A model generated the notes under the pieces. That model did no database searches. It worked only from the letters and a program-made list of their open reading frames with translations, and had not been told where the DNA came from. A stretch of DNA of 26,768 bases from UBA6168 sp964643005. Lineage in GTDB: Bacteria > Bacteroidota > Bacteroidia > Chitinophagales > Saprospiraceae. Position 1 is the first letter of the stretch; each line of letters opens with the position of its first letter. Where the stretch lies: positions 1 to 26,768 of the forward strand of contig CAZXQI010000048.1 of the NCBI GenBank assembly GCA_964643005.1. The letters are read 5' to 3'. This document shows, piece after piece, positions 15,053 through 22,814 of this stretch. A program made the translations under genes and the position numbers.

Positions 15053-16552
15053 TCACTCCTCCGAAATCGCAATCAGACTATTGTCCTTCGGGCTTCTGTG
15101 CGGTACGAGGTAAAGGCATATAAAGATGAGCGCGATGAAAATAATCATTCCCCAATAGATATGGTGCATGGAATTATTGATGGCGTTGCGCAGGAAGTCT
15201 TTAGCCGATTCGCCTAGTTCGGGATTGTGGAACAATTCCATAACGTTGTTTGTGCTGGCGGAGATTTCGGCGGGCGCATTTTTCATTTGTTGCAAAAAGG
15301 AGTTATTGAAAATGGCGCCGATGACGGCTGCGCCGAGGCTCTGCCCCAAGTTTCGGGTGAAGATGTTGGAACTAGTGACGACGCCTCTTTGCTCCCAACC
15401 GACCATGGACTGGATGCCGATGAGCGAAGGGGTGGACAACAAGCCAAATCCCGCCCCTATCAGCACCTGGTCTAAGACGAGCAGAGAAATGGGCTGCGGC
15501 CTGGGCAGGAAGAGGAAAAGAGCGCTGGCCATAAAAATGAGCACAGTCCCAATCAGCGAGGTTTCCCGAAAGCCGATGCGGAGGTATAACTTCCCCGATA
15601 GCGCTGAGGCGGTAGGCCAGCCAATGCTCATGCTGGCCAATACGAAGCCCGATGCAATGGTTCCCAAACCCAGCGCCGCCTGGGTGAAAGTCGGCAGAAA
15701 GGTTTCGGGGCCCATCATCACGATGCCCATGCCGGCAACGGCTAAGTTGGTGAACGCCAGCGTCTTATTTTTCCAAACCCAAATCGGCATGATGGCGTGC
15801 TGCGTTTTTCGCTCGGTGTGATAAGTCCAGACTGCCAGCAGGATGATGGCGATGAATAAACCCAGGCTGATCAGAGACAGCCAGCCCCAGCTTTGTCCGC
15901 CTTCCAATAAAAAGATAAAGAGCAGGGCTAGCGTCGTCAGGATGAGAACGGCGCCTTTGTAGTCAATGGGGGTTTTCGTATGCGCCACTTTTTCCTTAAA
16001 AAAAGTGGCGATAAAAAAGATGGAAATGGCGCCGACGGGAAGGTTGATGAGAAAAATCCAGCGCCAGTTGACGTATTCCGCCAACGCTCCTCCCAGCGCA
16101 GGGCCGATGATGGCGCTGATGCCCCAGACGCTGGAAAGGTAGCCCTGAATCTTAGCTCTCTCTTCGACCGAATAAATATCGCCGGCAATGGTGTTGACGG
16201 TGGCCATGATGGCGCCCGCTCCCAGGCCCTGCACTCCCCGAAAGGCGATGAGCGAAGTGATATCCCAGGCGGTCGCCGAAGTTGCGGAGCCGATGAGAAA
16301 GAGGACAATGCCAAAAATCAAAATGTCCTTTCTGCCGAAAATGTCTGAGAGCTTGCCATAAATGGGAATGGTAACCGTCTGGGCGAGTAGGTAAATGGAG
16401 AATACCCAGGAGAATTTGGTAAAGCCGCCGAGGTCGCCGACGATGTGCGGAATGACAGTGGAAACAATGGTGGAATCCATGGCGGCCAGCGTCATTGTCA
16501 GCATCAAGGCTGCCAGAATCCACCCTCTTTTCAATTCAACTGTCTCTGCCAT
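15053..16552 (-). CDS. MFS transporter, DHA2 family (EmrB/QacA type), 14 TM
   Basis: Proton-driven exporter of 499 residues in the inner membrane. The first helix carries MAAMDSTIVSTVIPHI, the DHA2 motif D1 with its acidic residue. The loop between helices 2 and 3 has GKLSDIFGRKDILI (motif A). RGVQGLGAGAIMATVNTIAGD follows, then GYLSSVWGISAIIGPALGG (motif C), which marks drug/H+ antiporters. Two extra central helices give the 14-helix pattern. A long loop before the last helix (NAPAEISASTNNVMELFHN) is also common in this group. The substrate is unknown. It converges on pabA, with 144 bases between them and no membrane-fusion or outer-membrane partner nearby. A -7 box lies almost on the start codon. 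Confidence 0.92.
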   Translation of the reverse strand: MAETVELKRGWILAALMLTMTLAAMDSTIVSTVIPHIVGDLGGFTKFSWVFSIYLLAQTVTIPIYGKLSDIFGRKDILIFGIVLFLIGSATSATAWDITSLIAFRGVQGLGAGAIMATVNTIAGDIYSVEERAKIQGYLSSVWGISAIIGPALGGALAEYVNWRWIFLINLPVGAISIFFIATFFKEKVAHTKTPIDYKGAVLILTTLALLFIFLLEGGQSWGWLSLISLGLFIAIILLAVWTYHTERKTQHAIMPIWVWKNKTLAFTNLAVAGMGIVMMGPETFLPTFTQAALGLGTIASGFVLASMSIGWPTASALSGKLYLRIGFRETSLIGTVLIFMASALFLFLPRPQPISLLVLDQVLIGAGFGLLSTPSLIGIQSMVGWEQRGVVTSSNIFTRNLGQSLGAAVIGAIFNNSFLQQMKNAPAEISASTNNVMELFHNPELGESAKDFLRNAINNSMHHIYWGMIIFIALIFICLYLVPHRSPKDNSLIAISEE

Positions 16553-16556
16553 GCCG

Positions 16557-16564
16557 CAAAAGTA
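16557..16564 (-). promoter_or_regulatory. -7 box (TACTTTTG) four bases before the MFS start codon
   Basis: TACTTTTG on the minus strand ends 4 bases before the ATG at 16552. Bacteroidota transcription usually begins about 5-7 bases after this element, so the mRNA would start at or within a few bases of the ATG. Confidence 0.5.
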
Positions 16565-16637
16565 ATCGTTTTGGGAAATCGAAAAACAGCGCTTTCTTTT
16601 CCTAAAAAACAGGGCGTATAAATCGGTCGTCCACCCA

Positions 16638-16684
16638 TAAAAAAGAATCCCGAACCGGCAGTTCTTTCAGCCGTTTCGAGATTC
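16638..16684 (-). terminator. Terminator of the small helical gene
   Basis: GAATC, CGAA and CGGC (16645-16659 with single-base gaps) pair with GCCG, TTCG and GATTC (16670-16684): 13 pairs with two internal mismatches and a 10-base loop. On the minus strand the stem is followed by six T (16639-16644). It lies 30 bases after the stop at 16715, which indicates that this region is transcribed. Confidence 0.7.
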
Positions 16685-16714
16685 CATACTTATTGAAAAC
16701 TTGTTGGAGTAAAT

Positions 16715-17119
16715 TTAAATTTCATCGGAAAACTCCCGGGCTATGTCTTCCGACAGGATGTCCGCTAAGCTCAACATGTGATTTAGCGCTTTCTCAAAGG
16801 CTGTGAGGGGTTCATTGTATTCGCCTTTCAAAATATTGAGGGCGTAGTCAATAGTGTGGGCGATGTGCATTTCGAGCGCCGGTTTAGCAGCGGAAGCAGG
16901 CCAGTTATTGGGGTTGGCGGCGGACAGGAAGCCCGCAATTTCACCGGCGTTCACATACCAGTCGGAGACGGCTTTTTCCAAATTGGCCAGGTTGCCCTCT
17001 ATGGCTGACTGAAGCGCCGGGACTGCGCCAGTGATGTGTTCCGTCAGCAGTTTGGCCAGCTGGTCTTCGGCTGCCTGACCGTAAAACTTTAATTTTTTAA
17101 AGAAATGGTTTATGCGCTG
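16715..17119 (-). CDS. Small helical protein of unknown function, no usual start codon in frame
   Basis: The frame is open from just after a TAA (17120-17122) to the stop at 16715, 134 codons. The predicted product reads ...QAAEDQLAKLLTEHITGAVPALQSAIEGNLANLEKAVSDWY... and ends DILSEDIAREFSDEI. It is alpha-helical and acidic, with regularly spaced Leu/Ala and protein-like composition throughout, so the upstream half looks genuine. No ATG or GTG occurs in frame. The only TTG (16981) would leave 88 residues and discard the first helices, while an ATA at 17111-17113 stands where a start would fit. Either a rare start codon is used, or the true start was lost or shifted. It lies 69 bases after the GH3/beta-lactamase gene on the same strand and has a good terminator. 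I recognise no family. Confidence 0.55.
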   Translation of the reverse strand, partial: QRINHFFKKLKFYGQAAEDQLAKLLTEHITGAVPALQSAIEGNLANLEKAVSDWYVNAGEIAGFLSAANPNNWPASAAKPALEMHIAHTIDYALNILKGEYNEPLTAFEKALNHMLSLADILSEDIAREFSDEI

Positions 17120-17188
17120 TTAGAGTAGGCGAACAGAAAAGAGGTAACAGGCGAGAAAATTCAAAACAAAAGTGGAAAAAAAAGACGC

Positions 17189-20100
17189 TTACTGAGCGAC
17201 ATCCTGCACTGCCAGTTCGGGCAGTTTCATTTCATAAGAATCTAAGGCATCATAGATCACTTCGTGGATGCGCCGCCTCGTATCCTCTGTGAATATCTTC
17301 CCGTTTCGGGCGCTGGGGTTGATACGGTTGGAGAGAAAGATATAGACCAGATCTTCGTCGGGATCCACCCAGACGCAGTCGCCCGTGAATCCGGTATGGC
17401 CATAAGAATTTGTCGAAGCGTGACGAGAGTAAGTCGGATAGCGCGGGCTGGCAGGCTTGTCAAAACCCAGTCCGCGGTAGTTGGCGTTTTTTGCCACCGT
17501 AAAATCATGCACCGTTTCCGGCTCAAAATATTGGACTCCGCCGTAAGCCCCGCCATTGAGCAGCATCTGGAACAGAGCGGCCAGATCCTCGGCATTGGCG
17601 AAGAGACCCGCATTGCCAGCCACGCCTCCCAGTAGGGCGGCCGAAGGGTCGTGGACGTAGCCATGCACCAGCGTACTGCGCCAGCGAATATCCTTTTCAG
17701 TGGGTGCGATGGCGTTCAGGCCATATTTTTCTATCGGCTTATACAGGACATGCCGCAGTCCGAGCGGGCGATAAAAGTTTTCAAAAACGTATTTGTCTAA
17801 GGACGTCTTCGATTGAGCCTCCACCACCTTTTGCAGCAGGTAAAAATTCACGTCGCTGTAGCGGTACTTCTTCTTGTCCTGCACGCTCAGGTGGAAAACC
17901 CTGTTTTGAATGGTATCGAGATAGTCGCGGCGCAGGTAAAGTCCGTTTGCCACTTTGATGTTGTAGGCGCCCCTGCTCACCCGGCAGAAGATATCGTTGC
18001 AGCCCTTCGTCGGCACGCTGCGATTAGAGAACAAGGCTTTGAGCGGCATTTGAGCCTGCAATCCCGAATTGTGCAGCAAAAGTTCCCTGAGGCTGAGGTT
18101 CCGAATTTCGGCCTCGTCGTCGAGTGGAAGGTAGTCGCCAAGCTCGCCCCTGAGGCTGACTTTTCCACTTTCCACTAATTTCATGATGGCCGGCGTAGTG
18201 GCCGCCACCTTGGTCACAGAGGCAATATCGTAGAGGTCAGCAGTGCGCACCTGCTGTTTATTCTTTCCGTAGGTATGCTGCCCAAAGCCCTTTGAATAGA
18301 CGACCCTGCCCTCTTTAGCGACAAGCACCTGACAGCCTGGGAAAACGCCTTTGTCAATGGCGGTCAGCGCAATGGCGTCAATCCCGACCAATCGCTCGGG
18401 AGCTATTCCCACTTTTTCGGGATTGTTAAAGGCAAGGCGCTGAGCGGGGGTGTGGTCGCCGGCGCCAAAGGGCAGTTCCTCGCCGAGGGAAAGCGGAAGC
18501 TTCCCCACTGCCGGAACCCCGCCAAACAGCAACTGTGCGGCATAAGCCTCCGTCCAGTTGTTGCGCTCAAAAATCTGTATGCTGTTGACTTCTTTGGAGA
18601 AAAAGCTAAGGTTTTTGGGATTGCCAAAATTGACCAAAGAGACTTCCGTTTCTTTTGCCAGCGAGTTGACGCTTGAGATAAATGCCCGGTGAAAGTCCGG
18701 TCGAAGCTCAAGGCTGTCTAAAAGAATAATCACCGCGAGCGCATTGTTGGCAGGCTTCAGGTCAATCGGGTTTAACTCCCCTGAGGGCAGGGGCTTATAT
18801 TCCGTCTTTTTAAAATCGGCATACTTTACAAAGGTGTTTTCAAAAACCCGAAACGATTTATTTGCGTATTCAAGCAACTGAAAATCAGTATCGTAAATAT
18901 TTTTGAATGGCAGCTCCTGCCGTTCGTTTCTGGCCAGAATAACCGAGTTCTCAAATAAGCTCCCAATAAGATTGCCCCAGCCCGGATCTTCAAAATAGCA
19001 CAAAATCTCCTCCACCCAATTATTGAAATCAGGAGCCATCGGGCTGGGTGGAGAATAGACAGTCGGCGAGCGCCTTTCTGAAAGCGAAACCAGCCTCACC
19101 TGCTGCTGAGCGGAGTCCACCGGAAAAATGGTCATCCCGACGGGGAGCCTGCCGCCATTCACCCAGGCCTTCGCCCGAAGGACGAGGCGCACCCGCCGAT
19201 TGAGTTCCCTGAGTGGGAGCGCATTGGTGGCCGCCAATTTTGAAATGAGTTCATGCGTGCGCGCGGCATCCGGAGTGATGACGAGGTCGGCGCCTTCCAG
19301 CAACTTTTGCTCCGGCGATTCCCCTGGTTGCAACTGGACGACCATCAGCCCATTGAAATTCAGGTATTTTTCTAAATAATTTTTTACAAAATAAGGGGGC
19401 GCCAATTGGAGGGAATCGTCTCTGAATATCTGATCGTCCACGAGCAGCCCCGGCAGCCCGACTCTGGTAAACATCTGAAAACGATGGAGCAGGCTGTCGC
19501 GGATACTATCGGACTCCGCAAACTCAAATTTGGAAAACCGGGCGCCCAAAGCGAGGATGCGATGGTCGTTCAGACCTTTTGTCATCCGCTGCGCCCGCTC
19601 TATGAGCGCGGGTTCGTCATTTTCAAAAGTTTGAAAATCAAAATCAGTTTCTTCCGGGTCTCTGATTCCCAAATCCGGCGACAGGCTGAAGTTGAGGCCA
19701 ATGGCTTTGCACTGGCGCAGGTAATGGCGCTCCAACAGGCGCTGTAGTTCCGTAGAGTCAACAGAGGCCACGCTTACAGGCAGGGGGAAGCGCGGCAGAT
19801 TAGAAAATTGATTGTGCAGAGAAACTTTTTCTCTCGTACCGAAAAGCAAAGGCAGTTTGGCGGAGCGCTCCATGCTGTCGGTCAGGTACATATAATCTGT
19901 CAAAGGAAGGTCGTTCAACAACAATCCGCCGATCGTACCCCCGGCAGCCCGCTGCATTGCTTCCATCTTTTGAAGGCTATCCGGCGCCGAAGCTTCCCAG
20001 ACGATGAGCTGCCCGATTTTCTCCTCCAACGACAAGTCCGCCAACACCAGTTCAATCTGGGCGCTGTCCACGCCCGAAAATGGCAGAACCGCTTCGAGTT

Positions 20101-20200
20101 CCGGCGCCGGCTCCTCGCGACGGCAGCCGATCTGCACAGCCAAAAGTGCGAATACAGCCAGAATCAGAACGGTCAGTTTATTTTTTAAAAAAAATGTCAT
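17189..20200 (-). CDS. Lipoprotein fusion of a degenerate GH3 domain and a serine beta-lactamase/esterase domain
   Basis: Protein of 1003 residues, probably anchored in the periplasm: signal LTVLILAVFALLAVQIGC with lipobox-like Cys26. Residues about 50-350 follow the GH3 N-terminal fold (LSLEEKIGQLIVWE, AIGLNFSLSPDLGI, LEGADLVITPDAARTHELI), and about 380-590 are the GH3 C-terminal domain. Residues about 600-990 are a class C beta-lactamase/DD-peptidase fold with all three motifs: SVTK (Ser661, Lys664), YSDVN (Tyr781) and HTG (935-937). The GH3 part has lost its catalytic features. KHFPGHGD is replaced by ARFSKFEF (220-227), the nucleophile Asp by Gln289 (GLMVVQL), and the D-EGG-V-R substrate segment by GTREKVSLHNQF. 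Related Bacteroidota fusions usually keep an active GH3, with a presumed role in cell-wall glycan turnover; here only the serine hydrolase should be active. Confidence 0.88.
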   Translation of the reverse strand: MTFFLKNKLTVLILAVFALLAVQIGCRREEPAPELEAVLPFSGVDSAQIELVLADLSLEEKIGQLIVWEASAPDSLQKMEAMQRAAGGTIGGLLLNDLPLTDYMYLTDSMERSAKLPLLFGTREKVSLHNQFSNLPRFPLPVSVASVDSTELQRLLERHYLRQCKAIGLNFSLSPDLGIRDPEETDFDFQTFENDEPALIERAQRMTKGLNDHRILALGARFSKFEFAESDSIRDSLLHRFQMFTRVGLPGLLVDDQIFRDDSLQLAPPYFVKNYLEKYLNFNGLMVVQLQPGESPEQKLLEGADLVITPDAARTHELISKLAATNALPLRELNRRVRLVLRAKAWVNGGRLPVGMTIFPVDSAQQQVRLVSLSERRSPTVYSPPSPMAPDFNNWVEEILCYFEDPGWGNLIGSLFENSVILARNERQELPFKNIYDTDFQLLEYANKSFRVFENTFVKYADFKKTEYKPLPSGELNPIDLKPANNALAVIILLDSLELRPDFHRAFISSVNSLAKETEVSLVNFGNPKNLSFFSKEVNSIQIFERNNWTEAYAAQLLFGGVPAVGKLPLSLGEELPFGAGDHTPAQRLAFNNPEKVGIAPERLVGIDAIALTAIDKGVFPGCQVLVAKEGRVVYSKGFGQHTYGKNKQQVRTADLYDIASVTKVAATTPAIMKLVESGKVSLRGELGDYLPLDDEAEIRNLSLRELLLHNSGLQAQMPLKALFSNRSVPTKGCNDIFCRVSRGAYNIKVANGLYLRRDYLDTIQNRVFHLSVQDKKKYRYSDVNFYLLQKVVEAQSKTSLDKYVFENFYRPLGLRHVLYKPIEKYGLNAIAPTEKDIRWRSTLVHGYVHDPSAALLGGVAGNAGLFANAEDLAALFQMLLNGGAYGGVQYFEPETVHDFTVAKNANYRGLGFDKPASPRYPTYSRHASTNSYGHTGFTGDCVWVDPDEDLVYIFLSNRINPSARNGKIFTEDTRRRIHEVIYDALDSYEMKLPELAVQDVAQ

Positions 20201-20517
20201 TGGCGAATTTCAGGAGTGTCGAAAGTCATGGCGTTTGGAAAAATCAAATAACGGAAATTACACTGCGATTTAATTATAAAATTAGGATTAACGGTTCTGA
20301 ATTGCAGATTTGTGTATAAATCTAAACAAATCGCCTAAGCGAATTCAACATCGGGTAATCGCATTTAGTAAATAATTAATGCAATCATCTGCGTTCCTGT
20401 AAATTCAGTTCCAGTTCAGCGGAAATTAAAAACTGCGAGAAAATCCGAAGCAGACGCGGATTGATTTCCCCCGGTGTAAATCATTTGTGGAAACCTCCTA
20501 AGTCGGGAAGAATCGAA
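20201..20517. other. Intergenic region upstream of the GH3/beta-lactamase gene
   Basis: No gene is visible in this 317-base stretch. Its left part is AT-rich and probably carries the promoter of the minus-strand GH3/beta-lactamase gene, although no TAnnTTTG box was found. Its right part is the first copy of an intergenic repeat (20389-20510). Confidence 0.6.
20389..20510 (+). repeat. Intergenic repeat, copy 1
   Basis: About 120 bases, collinear with the sequence at 22007-22126. Shared blocks are AAATTCA, GGAAATTAAAAACTGCG against GAAAATTAAAATCTGCG (15 of 17), CGAAGnA, a TGATTT block, AAATCATTTGTGG against AAATCATTTGCGG, and TCGGGAAG, at nearly equal spacing. Both copies have the same orientation and flank the APH-RapZ gene. 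AATCtGCG-type words resemble the dispersed intergenic repeats common in this phylum. Confidence 0.6.
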
Positions 20518-21975
20518 TCATTCCGATTGATTATTCCAGCCCTTTAGCTCCTGCTCAATATGGTGCAGGACAACGTTTGTGCCGTATTTCTCCCGGATAT
20601 GTCTGGCAATCTGATCGGCGGCAAACACAGAGCGATGCTGCCCGCCTGTGCATCCGAAGCTAATCATGAGATGGCTCAGACCGCGCTGTAGGTAAGTCTC
20701 GATGGCAGGATCAATAAGCAGAAAGACGCGGTTCAGGAACTCCTCCACGTCCGCATGTTGCCGGAGGAAATTGATAACGGGTTCATCCCGGCCTGTCAGG
20801 TTCTTATACTGTTCGTATCGGCCGGGATTGTGGATGAAGCGACAGTCGAAGACGAAGCCGCCGCCGTTGCCGGAGGGGTCTTCGGGGATTCCCCGCCTAT
20901 AAGAAAAACTCTGTACCCTGACGGTCAGGCCGCCCGTAGCGCTTTGGGTCTTGTCGAATGGTTGGAATTTTTCAGAGCCGACGATGGCATGAAGCGCTTT
21001 GAGCAATTCCGGCATTTCTACGGGTAGTCTCGCATTTTCCAAAATCCATTGAAGGTTGCGGACGGCTGCGGGGATGCTTTTAATAAAATAATCCTTCCGC
21101 TCGAAAAGTCCGCGAAAACCGTAAGTCCCGAAAGTCTGGATATTGCGGATAAGCGCATAAGCCTGAAAATAGCGGACGAACTCCTCTGCGTCGAGGGGCA
21201 GCAGCCGGGAGGCGGAAGCGATGTAGTGTTGCAGCAGCTCCCGCCGAACCTTGTCCGGCAGATTAGCTCTGGCCTGAAAAAGCAGCGAAACCAGGTCGTA
21301 TTGTAGAGCGCCTCGCCTCCCTCCCTGATAGTCAATGAAATAGGGTTCGGAGTTTTTTATCATGATGTTCCTGGCTTGAAAGTCGCGGAACATGAAATGG
21401 CTACAGTCCGTTGCGAGCAGGTACTCTGCAAAACGCTTCATATCGTCCTCTAAGGCCTGCTCGTCGAAGGGAATTTTGGCCAATTTGAGGAAGTAATATT
21501 TAAAGGTGTTGAAATCCCAGAGCATGCTCTGCCTGTCAAAAGCCGGGCGGGGATAACACACTTCAAAGGGCAGTCCCTCGGCGCCTTTGATTTGAAGTAG
21601 GACGAGTTGCTCCAGCGCTTTTTTGTAAAGAGCCAGGAGGCGTTCAGGAAAACTATCGCCGGACTGGGGCAGAAGGCTGTACAAGGTAGTATCGCCGAGG
21701 TCTTCCTGCAAATACACGTGGCGGTCGAGGTCTTCGGCGTAGATTTTCGGCACGGGCAAGCCCTTAGTTTTGAAATGTTTAGATAAAGTCAGGAAAGCGA
21801 TGTTCTCCTTCCGGTCGGGGTTATAAGCGCCGATAGCGCTCCTGCCATTCCCGCTGAGTCGGTAGTAGATACGGGGAGAGCCATTCGGCGCTAAGGGCAG
21901 CGTCGCATCGGGTCGCCTCCCCGCCCACTCTTCAAATAACCCGGCGAGCGCAGTTTCTATTTGTGAAGAAATCAT
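20518..21975 (-). CDS. APH-family sugar kinase-like domain fused to RapZ C-terminal domain
   Basis: Protein of 485 residues. The N-terminal part (about 1-330) is an aminoglycoside-phosphotransferase/AmgK-like kinase: catalytic loop HFMFRDFQARN (His193, Asp198, Asn203) and metal site YFIDYQGG (Asp215), followed by ALQYDLVSLLF. AmgK relatives phosphorylate MurNAc or GlcNAc at C1 in cell-wall recycling. The C-terminal part (about 348-480) is the RapZ C-terminal domain: FDCRFIHNPG (376-385), the run VFLLIDPAIETYLQRG, and FGCTGGQHRSV (440-450), which in RapZ binds glucosamine-6-phosphate. The P-loop ATPase domain of classical RapZ is absent. The union suggests a sugar kinase controlled by, or sensing, amino-sugar phosphate; this is inference. 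No MurU-like nucleotidyltransferase is seen in this window. Confidence 0.9.
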   Translation of the reverse strand: MISSQIETALAGLFEEWAGRRPDATLPLAPNGSPRIYYRLSGNGRSAIGAYNPDRKENIAFLTLSKHFKTKGLPVPKIYAEDLDRHVYLQEDLGDTTLYSLLPQSGDSFPERLLALYKKALEQLVLLQIKGAEGLPFEVCYPRPAFDRQSMLWDFNTFKYYFLKLAKIPFDEQALEDDMKRFAEYLLATDCSHFMFRDFQARNIMIKNSEPYFIDYQGGRRGALQYDLVSLLFQARANLPDKVRRELLQHYIASASRLLPLDAEEFVRYFQAYALIRNIQTFGTYGFRGLFERKDYFIKSIPAAVRNLQWILENARLPVEMPELLKALHAIVGSEKFQPFDKTQSATGGLTVRVQSFSYRRGIPEDPSGNGGGFVFDCRFIHNPGRYEQYKNLTGRDEPVINFLRQHADVEEFLNRVFLLIDPAIETYLQRGLSHLMISFGCTGGQHRSVFAADQIARHIREKYGTNVVLHHIEQELKGWNNQSE

Positions 21976-22006
21976 TCGTCAATTGCTTGTTTGTCATTAC
22001 TATCGG

Positions 22007-22126
22007 GGCTTCTCTGAAATTCAACAGCTATTCGAAGAAAATTAAAATCTGCGTTCAGGCACGAAGTAACTCCGGGCTGATTTACTCCTTCGTCAAAAAT
22101 CATTTGCGGGTAAAATCATCGGGAAG
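22007..22126 (+). repeat. Intergenic repeat, copy 2
   Basis: Second copy of the repeat described at 20389-20510, in the same orientation, between the APH-RapZ start and the folA stop. The blocks ATTAAAATCTGCG (22041-22053), AAATCATTTGCGG (22097-22109) and TCGGGAAG (22119-22126) are the best conserved parts. Confidence 0.6.
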
Positions 22127-22153
22127 CTCCCCCTCTGGGCAAATCTCCGAGGC

Positions 22154-22669
22154 CTAATCGCCAAACCCGGTCGCTTCCCTCTTTTTTTCAAAAATAAAAA
22201 AGGTGTGGTCAAAGGGATTCTTCTCGTCTGCTAAGTGGGCATCGGCGGAAACCTCCACCCACTCTCCTCTGTCCACTTCGGGGAAAAAGACGTCGCCCTC
22301 CACCTCGGCGCCCACTAAGGTCAGATAAATACGGTCGAGCAAAGGCCAGCTTTGTCGGAATATCTCCCCGCCTCCCAAAATGAAGAGCTCCTCCTCTCCA
22401 TTATTTCGGGCAATCGAAATCGCCTCGTCTAAGGAATGGACGACGATGCAGCCGGTAGCAATAAAGAAGGGATCCCTGGTCACTACGATATTGGTGCGTT
22501 TGGGCAGCGGCTTTCCAATGGCCTCAAAGGATTTGCGTCCCATGACGACGTGGCGGTTCAGCGTAGTTTTTTTGAAATACTTCAAATCGGCGGGCAGGTA
22601 CCAGGGAAGTTGGTTGTCTCTTCCTATGACGTTGTTTCTCGATACTGCGACGATGGCGGAAATGGTCAT
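22154..22669 (-). CDS. folA: Dihydrofolate reductase
   Basis: Reduces dihydrofolate to tetrahydrofolate with NADPH, in the cytosol. It has 171 residues, close to the usual 160-170. MTISAIVAVSRNNVIGRDNQ is followed by LPWYLPADLKYFKKTT, with Trp23 and the catalytic acidic residue Asp28. VVMGRKSFEAIGKPLPKRTNIVVTRD holds the NADPH-binding Arg/Thr segment, and ELFILGGGEIFRQ is the conserved Gly-Gly turn. The C-terminal strand ends HTFFIFEKK. Thymidylate synthase, the frequent partner, is not adjacent here. A T8A7 tract (22682-22696) lies just before its start on the minus strand. pabBC-pabA, 8 kb away, serve the same pathway. Confidence 0.96.
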   Translation of the reverse strand: MTISAIVAVSRNNVIGRDNQLPWYLPADLKYFKKTTLNRHVVMGRKSFEAIGKPLPKRTNIVVTRDPFFIATGCIVVHSLDEAISIARNNGEEELFILGGGEIFRQSWPLLDRIYLTLVGAEVEGDVFFPEVDRGEWVEVSADAHLADEKNPFDHTFFIFEKKREATGFGD

Positions 22670-22814
22670 GCGTGCTTGGAATTTTTTTTAAAAAAATGAA
22701 TGGGTCAACTCACTAAGGGCGGAATGGCGGCTTAGAGGCTCTCTGTGTAAGAGTCTTAAACCCTGCCATCAAAATGCCGAAGCCATGCCAACTAAATCGT
22801 CGAGCTTTTGGCCA

